Below, in pieces: positions 1 to 11,322 of a stretch of DNA of 64,000 nucleotides. Within the stretch, counting starts at the first letter, position 1. Every line of letters begins with the position of its first letter. Location: contig JACCGJ010003278.1 of assembly GCA_013407085.1 (NCBI GenBank), positions 1 to 64,000 on the forward strand, in the 5' to 3' direction. The notes under the pieces are model-generated. The model made no database searches and was not told where the DNA came from. It saw only the letters and a list, made by a program, of their open reading frames with translations. The DNA is from Atriophallophorus winterbourni (taxonomy: Eukaryota; Platyhelminthes; Trematoda; Plagiorchiida; Microphallidae). Both the position numbers and the translations under genes were made by a program.

Positions 1-119
1 ACTCTTATTTCGTGCAAAAATTACCTAGCGTGCACTGCCGAACTGCAACGCTTTGAAACTCGGCAAGTTTCTTTGTTCTCACTATCGCATATATTGATTC
101 ATACGTTCATTCACTAAAT

Positions 120-1340
120 ATGGTGCTTTCTAAATACTTGAAAACATCTCGAAACTCACGTGTCACTCCACGATCGACTAAATGTTCAGTCGTACTAGAC
201 TCGAATATGTCTACTCTACTCTCTAAATTACACAATTTGGAGACTAATTTTGAAACCATGGTGGATAAAGTGAACAGTATATCGCGCCTTTTTACGGTAC
301 TAGAACCGTTGGCAATACTTCTCGACCCCAATTATAATGTTGACTATGATCTGCTTCAGCGCACAGGACGCTTCGTTGAATCTCTAACCTCGGAAATTGA
401 GCAACGGAGAATCAGAGCGAAGAACTTAATCCTTTTAAATATAGCAGATAAATACCCGTTGGATGAACTTAAACGGTCAGTTCTGTCTCATTACGGCCTT
501 CCGGTTGACTCAGCATCGCTTACCAGGCTTCGTAAATCATCCATTGCTGGCCGCACCCCCATTCTTTTTAAATTTAATAATGAGAATTATGCTTCTCATG
601 TGTTGCAAAATAAGCACGTTCTAGCTTCTGTTGCTAGATTCTCGAATGTGTTAATTAAACGCGACAATACACCCCTACAACGTAAATTTGCCCGCCAAGT
701 TCCCGCTCCAGTGAGAGTAAGCTCTCAATCCCCATCTTGTAATAAGATTTCCACTCCGACCGACATAGACATGCTACCTGAAAATATTACAATCAGCTCA
801 GACGCCGGATCACCGGCTGCACCCCAGGATACTGCTAAGCCACAAGCTATCCCTCGACCAAATCCTAAGGACGTCAAAAAGGTTAAACTTCCAACGTTCA
901 AAGCAATAGGTCCCCTTCTAAACAAACCACCAAGCATTAAGCCACTGGTGAACGATTCTTTTAGGAACAGTAATTCTAGATATTCTAGAAAGTATCTCCA
1001 TCCATTACCTACGCAACCTCCCATTTACAAGTATTGTGGGTATTCACCTTATGGTTCCCCTAATTATTCTACATGGTATTCCTACCCTTACTCCAATCAG
1101 CATGGTGACCAGCCACAAAAACTTAGTTTAAATAGAAATGGACACCTCAACTTTAATTTACCTTATGTTTATCCCAATCCACATACTGTCATGTCACCCC
1201 AAAGAAACATGCATAGTATTTCATCTTGGCCACAACCTGCTCCACAGGTTTATCCATCTTATGCCCCCAGCCATTTTTACCAAGACTATTCACCACAGTC
1301 AAATTTTCCACCAGTGTTTCCACCCGTATACAGGATTTAA
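120..1340 (+). CDS. LINE ORF1 protein (putative RNA-binding chaperone)
   Basis: A 406-residue protein starting at an ATG. The middle part (about residues 90-195) has the layout of LINE ORF1 proteins: a hydrophobic strand reading LILLNIADKY, a charged helix, then RTPILFKF and a basic segment ending in QRKFAR, which I read as a divergent RRM-like RNA-binding fold. The C-terminal half is rich in Pro, Tyr, Ser and Gln and probably disordered. ORF1 proteins of this class coat the element RNA. I see no CCHC knuckle and no PHD finger, unlike the ORF1 at 47245-47799. The last 115 nt overlap the ORF2 frame, and a slippery-type heptamer lies in the overlap at 1301-1307. Confidence 0.75.
   Translation: MVLSKYLKTSRNSRVTPRSTKCSVVLDSNMSTLLSKLHNLETNFETMVDKVNSISRLFTVLEPLAILLDPNYNVDYDLLQRTGRFVESLTSEIEQRRIRAKNLILLNIADKYPLDELKRSVLSHYGLPVDSASLTRLRKSSIAGRTPILFKFNNENYASHVLQNKHVLASVARFSNVLIKRDNTPLQRKFARQVPAPVRVSSQSPSCNKISTPTDIDMLPENITISSDAGSPAAPQDTAKPQAIPRPNPKDVKKVKLPTFKAIGPLLNKPPSIKPLVNDSFRNSNSRYSRKYLHPLPTQPPIYKYCGYSPYGSPNYSTWYSYPYSNQHGDQPQKLSLNRNGHLNFNLPYVYPNPHTVMSPQRNMHSISSWPQPAPQVYPSYAPSHFYQDYSPQSNFPPVFPPVYRI
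1301..1307 (+). promoter_or_regulatory. Candidate -1 ribosomal frameshift heptamer (A AAU UUU)
   Basis: The heptamer AAATTTT fits the X XXY YYZ rule and is in phase with ORF1: codons AAT and TTT at 1302-1307. A slip of -1 puts the ribosome in the ORF2 frame, which is open from there to 4243. It lies about 30 nt upstream of the ORF1 stop. I see no strong hairpin or pseudoknot immediately downstream, so efficiency is unknown. Confidence 0.45.
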
Positions 1341-4243
1341 CACAATCTAGTTCGAAATCCCAGGTCCCCATCACTAACACATCTATCTGTACTCCCGCCA
1401 TCAGCATCCTTCTATTTAATGCGAGATCTATTTCTTCCAAAATGTCTGATCTTCAATTTTTCCTGTCTGCTAACCCAACTGATGTAGTTCTAATCACTGA
1501 AACTTGGACAACTGATGAAGATATAGACGCTACACTTTCTCTACCAAATTATAATATTTTTCGTAAAAATCGGTGCTCCACTCGTGGTGGTGGTTGCATC
1601 ATATATATTACTAAGAATATTCCTGCCAATCTTCATTGTTCTTCCTCACTGGATGAAATTGATGATTCCATATGGATACATATACCTTCATTAGATGCCC
1701 TTTTCGGTTGTATTTACAACCCACCTCCTCCATCCTTACACAATCTTGATAAGATTAAAAATGCTTTTATTGAAGTTTCTTTGAACCCTTTTAAAAATAA
1801 ACTTATAGCTGGTGATTTTAACATGCCTTATACATGCTGGAACTCGCCTCAGCAATCTAGAAAATTTTCCTCTTTTTCCGAAGCAATCAACCTACTAGGT
1901 TACACCCAAGTAGTTGATAAACCTACAAGGCACTCAAACCTTCTAGACCTTATTTTTACATTGGGTCCTAATGCTAGTAATGTGAAAGTCATAGCACCCC
2001 TTCCTGGTTGTGACCATAACATGGTCACGTGTCAACTTCATTTTTGTGAGAATCGGACCTCCATCAGCAAAGCTAATGGTCGTCTCTATGTTGATTGGAC
2101 AAAGTTTTCGACTCTAATTAGAAACTCTGATTGGACTGACTTCTTTATATCTCCGGATTTTAACCTTATCTCTTCAATATTCCATAAGAACTTATCTAAA
2201 TGTCTCGTAACTGCATCAACTTCTCGGAAAACTAAATCAATTAAACTTGATAAAATAAACCTTCTTGAAAAAAAGATAGCCCGTCTTTCTGCTTTTGTAA
2301 ACCACACACCAGACTTTTATTCATTTTTACGTCTCAAGGAACTTCTTAGCTCTTTTACAACGATCAAATTACAATTCATCGAGAATCAAGAAAGAATGGC
2401 CCTGAACGGTGCTTCGAAAACCAAGTCTTTGAATAATCTAACGAGATCTCGATATAATCTAAGTAAACATGAAATTTCTACAATTGTGTTCCCCCATGAT
2501 GATATGGAATCATCCACATCAGATTCTTCAGAAATAAGTATGCTATTTTTAAACTATTTTAGCCAATCATTCAATACCACCATATACCCTATTCCAGGTC
2601 AAAATACCAGCGTACACCCTGTACTCCCAAATCAAAATAATAATTCAATGTGTATTGATTCCATCTCCTTTAGTTTACAAGAAGTTAGCGCAATGTGTCG
2701 GCGAAGCAAAGCTTCTTACAAGCCTGATACTGTAGGCTTCGTTCCAGCAATGTTGCAACTAAATACGGATGATATACCTTTAATTTTATTAAACCTGTTT
2801 AATCTTTCTGTTAAATCTGGTATATTTCCCCTCGAATGGAAACATTCTGTCATTATACCTCGGTTTAAAACAGGGAATTCGCACATTATCACTAATTATC
2901 GCCCAATTAATCACACACCTTTTCTCTCTAGGCTATTCGAAAAGTTGATCAAGAACGCACTAATAGCTTACTTAGGCCCAAACGCTTTCTCTCCATTCCA
3001 ACATGGCTTTTTAAATCAGAAGTCCTGCATTACCTGTCAGTTGGAATATTTAGACTATGTAACCACCTCCATAGATCATGGATTAGCTATATTGACAGTT
3101 TTCTTAGACATTACCAAAGCATTTGATAAGGTCCCTCATTCTCTTCTCCTTCGAAAATTATCATCACTTGGTATTTCCGGACCCCTATTTAATTGGTTTT
3201 GCTCATATCTTTCTGATCGTACCTTCTCTGTTTCCGTTAATGGCATATCCTCTGAAACACAACCTATACCAAGTGGAGTCATTCAGGGTAGCGTACTAGG
3301 TCCTCTCCTTTTCCTTATATATATTAATGATGTGCAACATTTTGTAAAAAACTCAAAGCTCTTTATCTTTGCGGATGATATTAAACTTGTCTTAGCTTTT
3401 CCAGCCATAGAGATATCACAGGCTATAGACTCCCTCAACGATGATCTTTCAACCCTTTCAAGTTGGGGCTCACAATGGGGGTTAGAATTCTCAGCTCTGA
3501 AGACGCAATTCATGGGTATACGCTGCTCAATACCCCCTGCTAGTATCATTCTCAACAATACACCACTCGCACCTTCTAACGAAATCAAAGACTTAGGATT
3601 TAGGTATTCTTCATCTCTTAATTTCAACGAACAAGTAAGATTTCTCATAGCAAGAGCTAGACAGAATTTTGGTTTGATCAATCAAAAATTCCTCCTTCGT
3701 GAAAGTAGACTGAGTCTATATAAAATGAAAGTATTACCGATTCTTGATTACTGTAATATAGCCTACTCTCACATTGCTAGGCGTGACTGTATACTCTTAG
3801 AAAGCCTTCAACGTAGAATTAGCAAAATCATGTTAGGCTACTCTAATCCTTCATCTTATAAAGTACGATGCAGTCTACTAGGCATTGACCCGCTATGGTT
3901 ACGTAGAATTCGCCTTAATCTTTCTCTTTTCTTCCGAATCATCACAGAGCACCAAGTTAAGATTAGGTCCACAATGCGCTTCCAAGATTGTAATCGTTAT
4001 GTACGACGTAACCGAATGAGGCTATTACATATTCCCCTTACTCGCACTAAAGTTCGACAAAACTTCTTTTTAATTAGGTATGCACATCTTTGGAATTCTC
4101 TTCCACTCCATTTTCGTATGTGCACTTCTACAGGTAAATTTAAAGCACTCGTAGAATCTCTTACTGCTCCATCGCTATGTGAAATTCTCAAAATAAACAC
4201 CTCTATAGACAATATATTTTGTCACGGTATTCCTGGTTATTGA
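1302..4243 (+). CDS. LINE ORF2: APE endonuclease and reverse transcriptase
   Basis: The open frame runs 1226-4243; the given start is the predicted frameshift point because no ATG precedes the first catalytic motif. The APE-type endonuclease has the Asn motif (LLFNARS near 1410), the Glu motif (LITETW), GDFNMP, and the Asp-His pair as GCDHNMV. The reverse transcriptase follows with NYRP, QHGF, DITKAFDKV, SGVIQGSVLGPLLF and the catalytic FADDIKL. The C-terminal domain ends in WNSLP-like sequence. The first in-frame ATG is at 1442, after the endonuclease Asn, so an ATG-started product would lack a catalytic residue. Expression by -1 frameshifting from ORF1, or by re-initiation, is inferred. Confidence 0.88.
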
Positions 4244-5586
4244 ACCAATTGTAAGTATTTTGTACATTAGCACACGCATAGAACAGTTCACAATGTACAA
4301 AATACATTGTATTATCAAGTGTCAGGTTACCTAAGGTCTATGTATGTTGCATCAAAACCTGGGACTCGTAGTATATGTATCTATACTTATTGTATCTCTA
4401 TTGTATCTGTCTAGGCCTGGACAACCTGACAGTAGCTCAGCCCACATACAGTTTCTGTCTGTGCAGCACTTTGCCTGGATCAGGCTTGTGCTTCCACTTC
4501 AATAGGCTCATTTCACCCACCTTTTGGTTTAAACATAGTTATCCTTAAATAAATAGAAAATTGTAACATCTAAAACATTAATTTTTATGATTATCTTTTA
4601 TAACGCAGCTGTAGTGTCAGGTTACCTAAGGTCTAGGCATGTCTCGTCACATTGCCACACTTCTTCATCGTAACCGTGCGTATTATAATCATTTTCACCA
4701 TATGACCATATCCTTAACCGTGATCTGCTTATATTTAACCCATTTATATATGAAAATATGGTTTGTCATAATATATTTACTAAAAAACAAAAAAATGAAA
4801 AAAAACGCTAAAAATGAAAAAAATACTGTTTTTTGATCTTTTTTATCGTTTATAATCGATTTACTATTTCTCTTTGATAACCTCTCACCATGATGGTGAA
4901 GAGAATATCTTTAATTGTGTTCCAGTGTCTCCGACTCCCAAACCAACTCCGACACTGGCCCTTGCTCCTTCCGCATACGACTGATTCTTCTATATGGACC
5001 GAAAGCCCTACTGGCGAACAGTTTTGGTTTCCCTATTTCCGACAATTCTTCAACTTTCTGGATCGTACAACTGGCCCAAACCTCATGCAATTTAAACCAC
5101 AATCTCTCCTCATCCCCTTCATTTTCTATATTTTTTTCAATTCAACTTCGGTTTTTTTTATATACTTTTCTTCAATCACATCCACCAACATTCCCAAGAA
5201 GTCAATTTATATATTTATAAAAAAACTTTCTTTATTTCGTAAATTTATTTTTACTGTGACAATTAAATCTTCATGCGCACCATTTCTTTTATAATTCTTT
5301 GTCTTTTATTTTCTTTCTTTCAATCCCTGCTCCAGAATTGATCGCATCCCCTTCATTTGATTATTTCGAGGCAATCTAGATGAAACTTCATCACTGTGTG
5401 ACATTGCGCGAAAAATTTAACTTTCTTACCCTTGTAAATTTACCATCCTTTATTAATCAGCAAAATGTTCAAAAATTCCGCTTGATAAGGTCATTTTACA
5501 ATTTATTTATTTTGTACACATTGATAACCTGATCATGCTTTGCATGCCTTGGTTTACCAAGAATATAGTATTATTATTATTATTAG
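4244..5586 (+). repeat. 3' UTR of the family A LINE with hairpin, repeated motif and ATT tail
   Basis: No gene is supported here. A perfect 14-bp inverted repeat (4255-4268 with 4292-4305, 23-nt loop) starts 12 nt after the ORF2 stop. The motif AGTGTCAGGTTACC followed by TAAGGTCTA occurs at 4318-4340 and again at 4613-4635. Poly-A-rich DNA occupies 4755-4835. A short ATT run closes the region at about 5566-5586. Short open frames at 4890-5294 have no recognisable domain. Confidence 0.5.
4255..4305 (+). other. Perfect 14-bp stem hairpin after ORF2
   Basis: The arms at 4255-4268 and 4292-4305 are exact reverse complements of 14 bases with a 23-base loop. The position directly after the ORF2 stop codon suggests an RNA structure in the element transcript, perhaps for recognition by the reverse transcriptase; that role is inferred. 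Confidence 0.6.
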
Positions 5587-6850
5587 TCCACCCATTTGAA
5601 GTCAACCCTAACAAGTACGTTCAAATCCCTAACATACTGTGCTGCATTTACATTGACATAATTTTCTGCTACCTGGACTGAAATCTCATTAACCAGTGTG
5701 GACAAAAGTTGGTTGCTATTAATTTGCATTGGGAGGTCCCACTGGTATGACAAATTTATGACTAGCTCAAAGTCGTACACCGAGGCATCTTCATCCGTTG
5801 ATCCCATGAACTTTACATCATCCGCAAAAATAAAGTTTTGGCACTTCGAGGCAGACGACAAGTCATCACTGAAAATTTGGAATAGAAGACCAAATACGAT
5901 ACGCTGATCATGTCGTTTTGGATAGACAACTTGGATGCTAACCGAATTCTGTGTATTCAACTTGTAAGGAAAGCGTTTGTCCTACCAAGTAGACTACTTA
6001 ATATGCCGTTTGCTGCTACATTGATCTCTAGAACACTTCCTTCCTTTCTTCGTCCAACATTTTGATAGCAGTATTGAGAAAACATAGAAAGTTAGTCGGG
6101 CACGTTATACCCTTAAAGCATCCATGTTGAGTTACAATAAGTAAACATTGCCGACAAATATGCTGACAAATTTTGTCACGCAATAGCTCTTCCAATACAT
6201 TCAAGAAGATAGTAGTCTGGTTGAGAGGTCTATAGTTACCAAAATTGATGTGCAACAAACCTTGTGCTTCGGCACTACTTTGTTTTTTTCTCTCAATAGG
6301 AAGCCCTCATATGTGCATGCATGAATTAAAGGGCTTGTACAGTGGTTCGATAAGCACGGAGGTAAGAATCTTTAGCAAAATTCTGTGTATACCTTTTGTT
6401 CTCTAAGTTTTTTGACGCAAACATGGTTGAGTGCTTCATTCACTTCAGCCTCATTGATGGACAACGCATCTAGTGCATGGGGCAACAGATAGCATACAAA
6501 GCAGCCCAGAGGGTGCATTGTAAAAACACTTTTGTCGTTAAACGCTACTGAAATACCTTGAAAATGAAGTCGCCTTGGACAGGTCGGTATCAGATACATT
6601 TCCGTCCTTCAGTTTCACATTTTCAATGTTTCCCTGGTTTTGCCATTTAATTATGCGTAGCTAAAATATCTTTTCGGATTGAATTTGGCATCCATACGTA
6701 AGATAACTCAAATTCTGTTTTCAACAAACCCTGTAATTTACTTAAAACTGCTAAGAAGCGACGTCGCCTAAACTCCAGGAAACACTTTTCAGCCTTAGGG
6801 GGGTAAACTTCCGGAAGAACTTCCAGAAGAACTTATATGCTGCAGTACCG
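5583..6850 (-). pseudogene. Degenerate CR1-like reverse transcriptase
   Basis: Read on the minus strand from about 6850 down to 5583, scattered frames give LINE landmarks in order: the linker before RT (PKRYFSYA, then a SFSRYFSSVFND-like segment near 6560), NYRPLNQTT and QHGCFKG (6258-6028), and the catalytic motif FIFADDVKFMGS (5960-5583). Several frameshifts and stops separate them, so the copy is dead. The endonuclease is absent and the C-terminal part of RT is not visible. Confidence 0.75.
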
Positions 6851-8706
6851 TCTAGCGATTTTAGCAGGGTTTGGACCGCAACTGGGGTGTTTTTCCTGAA
6901 TACTGTCCCGAATTGCTATACAAGCTTTGGTAGATCACCTTTTAGCGTTATACGATAAATCAAGTAAATGCTAGATTTTTCTGTTTTTTATACACGGTTC
7001 TACTTCACTTGGCCACTTAATGTGTTGGTGAAGAGAATCTGATTTTTTTTCTCCAGCATCGGTTATACCGCGATACTCCTTAAATAAAATCCAGGATGAT
7101 CACTTGGCGTCATGATCGTCGAAGATTTCAAACAGACAAAAAGAAAAACCGTTTAGGCAGAGGTGGGTGCTTCTCTTAAGCTTTCCACCGAGAGAAATTC
7201 TGGACGCTAGGTTGTCTCGTTAGCCATATACTGTCCTGTGAAAACTGAACTGAACTAAACTATCCCGAGCGGTTCTGTAACGGGATAATAACCAGAAGTG
7301 ATGGTTAGCTTATATTGCAGGCATAGACTATTCCGTTTACGGTAAGTCATGCAGACTTGAGGACTTCAAGGTGCATAGACCAGAAGGTATTTAAAATTTC
7401 AGTTCAGTCTTTAACTTCTGTCCGTGAAATGTTTCTGAGGAACGACGACGACTGACATAATTAATTTCTGTTGTACTTTGACTACTAGACGTATGCTACA
7501 ATTGGTCGAGATTGATCAAGAATCCTGCACACTTGTTATTTTAGCTGACACAGGAGGAAAAACAAAAAGGTTCTTTTTTGCCATTCGATGCAGACATCAG
7601 TGTATACATTCACGACTTGTTATTACATAATAGAATTTTTAATTTTCGAGCTTTTTTCGTTTTTGATTTATGGAAAAATGTATATAAAAATCCAAAACTT
7701 TCCATCTTTATTCTTCTAGAAAGCGAAGGAAAGGAATGATATTTTGTTTGAGCATACCCACATCTTGATTCACGCGTGAATTTCGATGACGAGAAGAGCC
7801 ATGAAAGTAGAACACGACTAGTACCTGGTTCAATAGATAATATTTTGGAAGTCATGTTTGGAAAAAGACTAGGATACAAATATTAAGAATTTGTTTGGAG
7901 CATTTACCAAAATGCCAGGTCTTCAGGTAACCAGATCGAGTAGCTAAACATTCTAACACCGAAGAAGTGTCGCTTGATTAAAAACCATTCTAAATTTTCG
8001 AAAGCTTTCTTATGCAGGGTTTATTTATCTGTAGGACAAATTTTGGCAATCCTCGTCCGAGAATTCTTCAGGAATTTTGCAGGTTTCTATCAGGTCTCCC
8101 TTTAAACACGCACGATAAATTCTAAACAGCCCTACAAACAAGATGACAGTTTATATCAAAAAACTAACCCATTGTAGGAGACAAATGTTGGACGATCTTT
8201 AGTAGTAACAAGAATTTTCGAAAGGATTTGAAATAGATTGATATCTTATTTATCAAGGGTGCATAACCACCGGTGATAACCGGATATCAGCGACAGTGAT
8301 ATTAAATACTTAAGCGTTGTGCAAACGTTACACTTGCTTGAATACCGTGAGTTTTCCAAATTGTTTTTCAATATTCGTCTATTATTTATAGGATACATAC
8401 CTTTATTAATCAATCGCAACTAGTATAATTTTACTAATATCGAAATATATAGAAAAAGTTTTATTCATATATTAAATTTCTGTGCTATGTATCTTACAAC
8501 TTCAATATCTTCCCGTGGTAAAATTCGTGAAACTGCTCAAATTAGAAGTTGCACCGTAAAATTAGACAGCGAAACTTACATCAACTTAAAAAGCTGAGAA
8601 AAATAGAATCTGAAATCTCAAGTTTATGATCATAGGTAACAAGCTCTCAAACGGAATACAATAAACTTACTTTGTGTTCTTATGTTTCAGATCCTTGTTC
8701 TGATAG
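6851..8706. other. AT-rich DNA with no recognisable gene
   Basis: The open frames are short, without domains, and the longest (7610-7879, minus) has a composition typical of noncoding AT-rich DNA. I see no repeats, tails or splice-flanked coding blocks that I can support. Confidence 0.5.
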
Positions 8707-8973
8707 TGTAGCGGTTGATCCAGCGAATATTTCACTGACTGCGTACGCCTTCTGATTATTGTACCCAAGAAATCGGAACACAATTCTCAACGTAACACGG
8801 CATACAGATCCAAAAAAATCAGACGATAGACTTGTTCCAAAGCAGAACAAGTGAGCAGCGTGAATAATATATTTGAAATGTGTACAAATTTACACGTATC
8901 ATTATAACAAAACAAATGACAAAATATGTAAAATTATTATAATAAAATATATAATGATGACAACACCATAATA
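8707..8973 (-). repeat. Downstream (3') LTR of the Gypsy element
   Basis: About 267 bp, clearly alignable along its length with 12199-12469 but with many substitutions and small indels, so the insertion is old. The plus-strand bases 8974-8983 (CTCCCTCCCT) are the complement of a purine-only tract on the coding strand, directly next to the LTR. Confidence 0.85.
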
Positions 8974-9181
8974 CTCCCTCCCTAGAGCGTTAGAAAAGAG
9001 TGAAACGCTTGAAACGAAAAGTTAATCCGCGTAGGCTGCAAGATTTGCAGGCCACCTGACTCTCCGACCTAATCGAGTTTTTTAATTGTGGAGGGTGAGT
9101 CAAAAGATGGAAGAAAGTGTTCACACGGCTGGGTCTATTGGGTTGACTGAGGCACACTGGGGATAATAGGAGTGGGCCGGG

Positions 9182-9440
9182 TTAAAGCAAGACTGTCAAC
9201 ATCGAAGGTACTACTTCGGGTGTGAACGTTTGAGGGTCGCACACTGGTTCGATAAAAGCTGCTTTCAAGCGGTCAATAGTAACCGTATCTTGAGCACCAT
9301 TTTTCTCGATGACCAAGTATTTGGCACAGCGGCCAATGACCCTGAAGGGTCCAGTGTATCGGGCTTGCAGGAGTTTGCGCGTGTGATCAGTTCGAATCAA
9401 GCATATGATTGTAGATCACTCGGCAAGTAAACGTAACGAT
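9182..9440 (-). pseudogene. Gypsy integrase C-terminal domain
   Basis: The frame 9400-9182 contains RKLLQARYTGPFRVIGR and VTIDRLKAAF, the chromo/SH3-like 'GPF..V..R' and 'IDRLK' signature found at the C-terminus of CsRn1-type Pol proteins. It belongs to the same broken polyprotein as 9487-10262. Confidence 0.75.
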
Positions 9441-9486
9441 TGTATGGGCGAGTGGGAGTGGCACGCAATTGACGCATGAATGATCG

Positions 9487-10262
9487 TTAGCGATTGACAT
9501 AATTGGAAACAGTGATCTCTGCTGCCAAGTTTTGGGATGCGATCAATTCACCAGAGAGGCGGAGTGGAGTACCGTAAACTAATTCTGCCGCGGAACAAGC
9601 GAGATCTTCTTTGACAATAGCACGTATACCAAGAAGTATCAATGACGGGTTCTCTGTCCAATTTTCCGTGTTTCCATGTGACATCAGTGCGGCTTTTAGC
9701 TGTCAATGGAACCGTTCAACAAGTCCTTTAGCGCAAGGATGATAAGCTGTTGTTTTATGTGATTAGCACCTAAAACCATAGTCAACTCATGGAAAAGGTT
9801 TGATTGAAACTGGGATCCACGATCCGTAGTAATAGTTGATGGGACACCATAATTACTGATCCAGTTTTGCAGAAACGTTTTCGCTACGGTTTCGGCTGTA
9901 ATATCGGTAATAGGGATGGCTATAATCCAGCGGCTGAAACGGTCGACGCAAGTAAAAATGTATTTGAAACCATTAGAAATAGCCAGAGGACCGACAATGT
10001 CGAGATGAACATGCTGAAAACGTTGACTCGGTGGAGAAAAAGATCCTGGGGCACTGAGAGTGTGAAGTTGTACTTTGCTGCGTTGACACTGTATACAGGC
10101 TTTTGTCCAATTTTGAATATCCGCGTAAATGTTTGGCCAAACAATGCGATCGGCGATCAACTTACGAATAGCATGAATACCGGGGTGGAAAAGCGAATGA
10201 AAGTGTTCAAAAATGGACTTCCTAAGTAACTCTGGTACGAGGATGGTCGGTGGAAAAATCAC
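9487..10262 (-). pseudogene. Gypsy integrase zinc-binding and catalytic core (frameshifted)
   Basis: The frame 10262-9696 carries the zinc-binding His/Cys region ([10 protein letters not shown], then CIQCQRSKV) and the catalytic core with Asp in HLDIVGPL and Asp in [10 protein letters not shown]. The third acidic residue, in a GLVERF motif near 9720, is encoded in a shifted frame. The frame 9684-9487 continues with a NTENWTENPSLILLGIR segment and AAELVYGTPLRL, diagnostic of Gypsy integrases. At least one frameshift separates the two. Confidence 0.85.
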
Positions 10263-10547
10263 ATAATAAAGCCAAACTCAAATTTGGGATAGGGACACTT
10301 TGAACTCTTAGGTATGTGGTAGATTGATATTGCTGTGTGTCACTGTCATTTTGTTGAACCTCTGCTGAATGCTTGAGATCGAAGTTCGATTGCCTGATTG
10401 CGGTGAGTTGCATGCGAGAAAATGCATCTGCAACTGTGTTTGATGAGGCAGACAGATAACGTATATCACTCGTAAATTGCGAAATATAGTCAAGCTGACG
10501 TACCTCACGGGGTGAATATCTATCGGCTGTAGCAGACAGGGCAAACG

Positions 10548-10860
10548 TCAGGAGCTTGTGATCAGTCCAAACAGTGAAATTGCGGCCTTCGGAAAATGTC
10601 GAAAATGGCTAACAGAAAAATATATACCTAACAATTCACAACCAAATGTTCTGTAACGTGTCTGGGACGGTTGGAGACGAAGGGAAAAGAATGCAAGCGG
10701 TTTGACAACACCGTCAATACTTTGCTGGAGGACAGAACCGACTGCTGCTTGTGATGCATCAGTGCCAAGCATAAGTGAAGCATGAGAATCCCTAGAAATG
10801 TAGGATAATGAAGATGCTTCATTCACAGAACGCTGATGGATGTCAGTGGTAAGTGCTTGA
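10548..10860 (-). pseudogene. Gypsy RNase H-like fragment
   Basis: The frame contains LGTDASQAAVGSVLQQ, followed by LAFFSLRLQPSQTRY and CELLGIYF, the TDAS/LxxxQ and E-L patterns of retroelement RNase H. The domain breaks after FRHFP. Upstream it joins almost directly to the protease frame, so the expected 250-300 residues of reverse transcriptase are absent. Confidence 0.75.
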
Positions 10861-10887
10861 ATGGTTTCGAATTGGGGGATGACAGAA

Positions 10888-11322
10888 TTACCCCAAACAG
10901 AAATAATCTTTGGTTAAATTGTCAATAAGCTCATAAGTAGCAATATTAATCGAAAATGTCAAAATGAGAGAAAAATCTGCACCCAGAATTGGTACTTTGA
11001 CATCTGCGAGTGTGAAAATCCATCGAAAATTACATCTGAGACCTAATTCGACAGAAAGTGATCTCTGACCCAAAGTAGAAATTTTCGTGCCATTTGCCGC
11101 CTGTAACGTCAACGAAGACGGGTTCTTGCGTTCCATACTGGATGGTGAGATTACGCTAATTTCGGCGCCAGTGTCGATGAGGAATCGCATGTTAGTAGCC
11201 CTGTCGGTAACGTAGAAGAGACGGCTTTGAAGGGTGCCAGACAGAGCTGTGGTGTCTACTGTCTGGCTTCGCGGTTTCCCTGCTTGTACAAATGTGAGTC
11301 GTAAGTGCAAGGTGGAGTGCAA
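10888..11322 (-). pseudogene. Gypsy aspartic protease
   Basis: The frame has RLFYVTDRATNMRFLIDTGA followed by EISVISPSS. DTGA is the catalytic triad of retropepsin, and the flanking RLF.VTD...RFL is a CsRn1-type feature. The second conserved block, ILGADF, is also present. Confidence 0.8.

Larger units (their letters stand above)
1..5586 (+). mobile_element. CR1/Jockey-like non-LTR retrotransposon, family A, near-complete copy
   Basis: A LINE with ORF1 (120-1340), overlapping ORF2 (open frame 1226-4243) and a long 3' UTR. The 5' UTR runs off the left edge of the window. Both ORFs are free of stops and frameshifts, unlike every other LINE in the window, so this is the youngest or best preserved copy. 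The 3' limit is uncertain: an ATT trinucleotide run at about 5566-5586 looks like a LINE tail, but part of 4640-5560 could be another fragment. Related broken copies lie at 12471-14360, 18870-19797 and 46440-46675. Confidence 0.85.

Noticed and set aside
1226..1442. A start of ORF2 at 1226.
   Set aside because: The codon there is TTG, not ATG; the frame is simply open upstream, and no initiator exists before the endonuclease.
4890..5294. Overlapping plus- and minus-strand open frames of 63-134 codons.
   Set aside because: No domain, no splice signals and no match to other parts of the window; probably chance frames in a LINE 3' region.
7610..7879. An 89-codon minus-strand open frame.
   Set aside because: Low-complexity AT-rich composition, no motif, no supporting signals.
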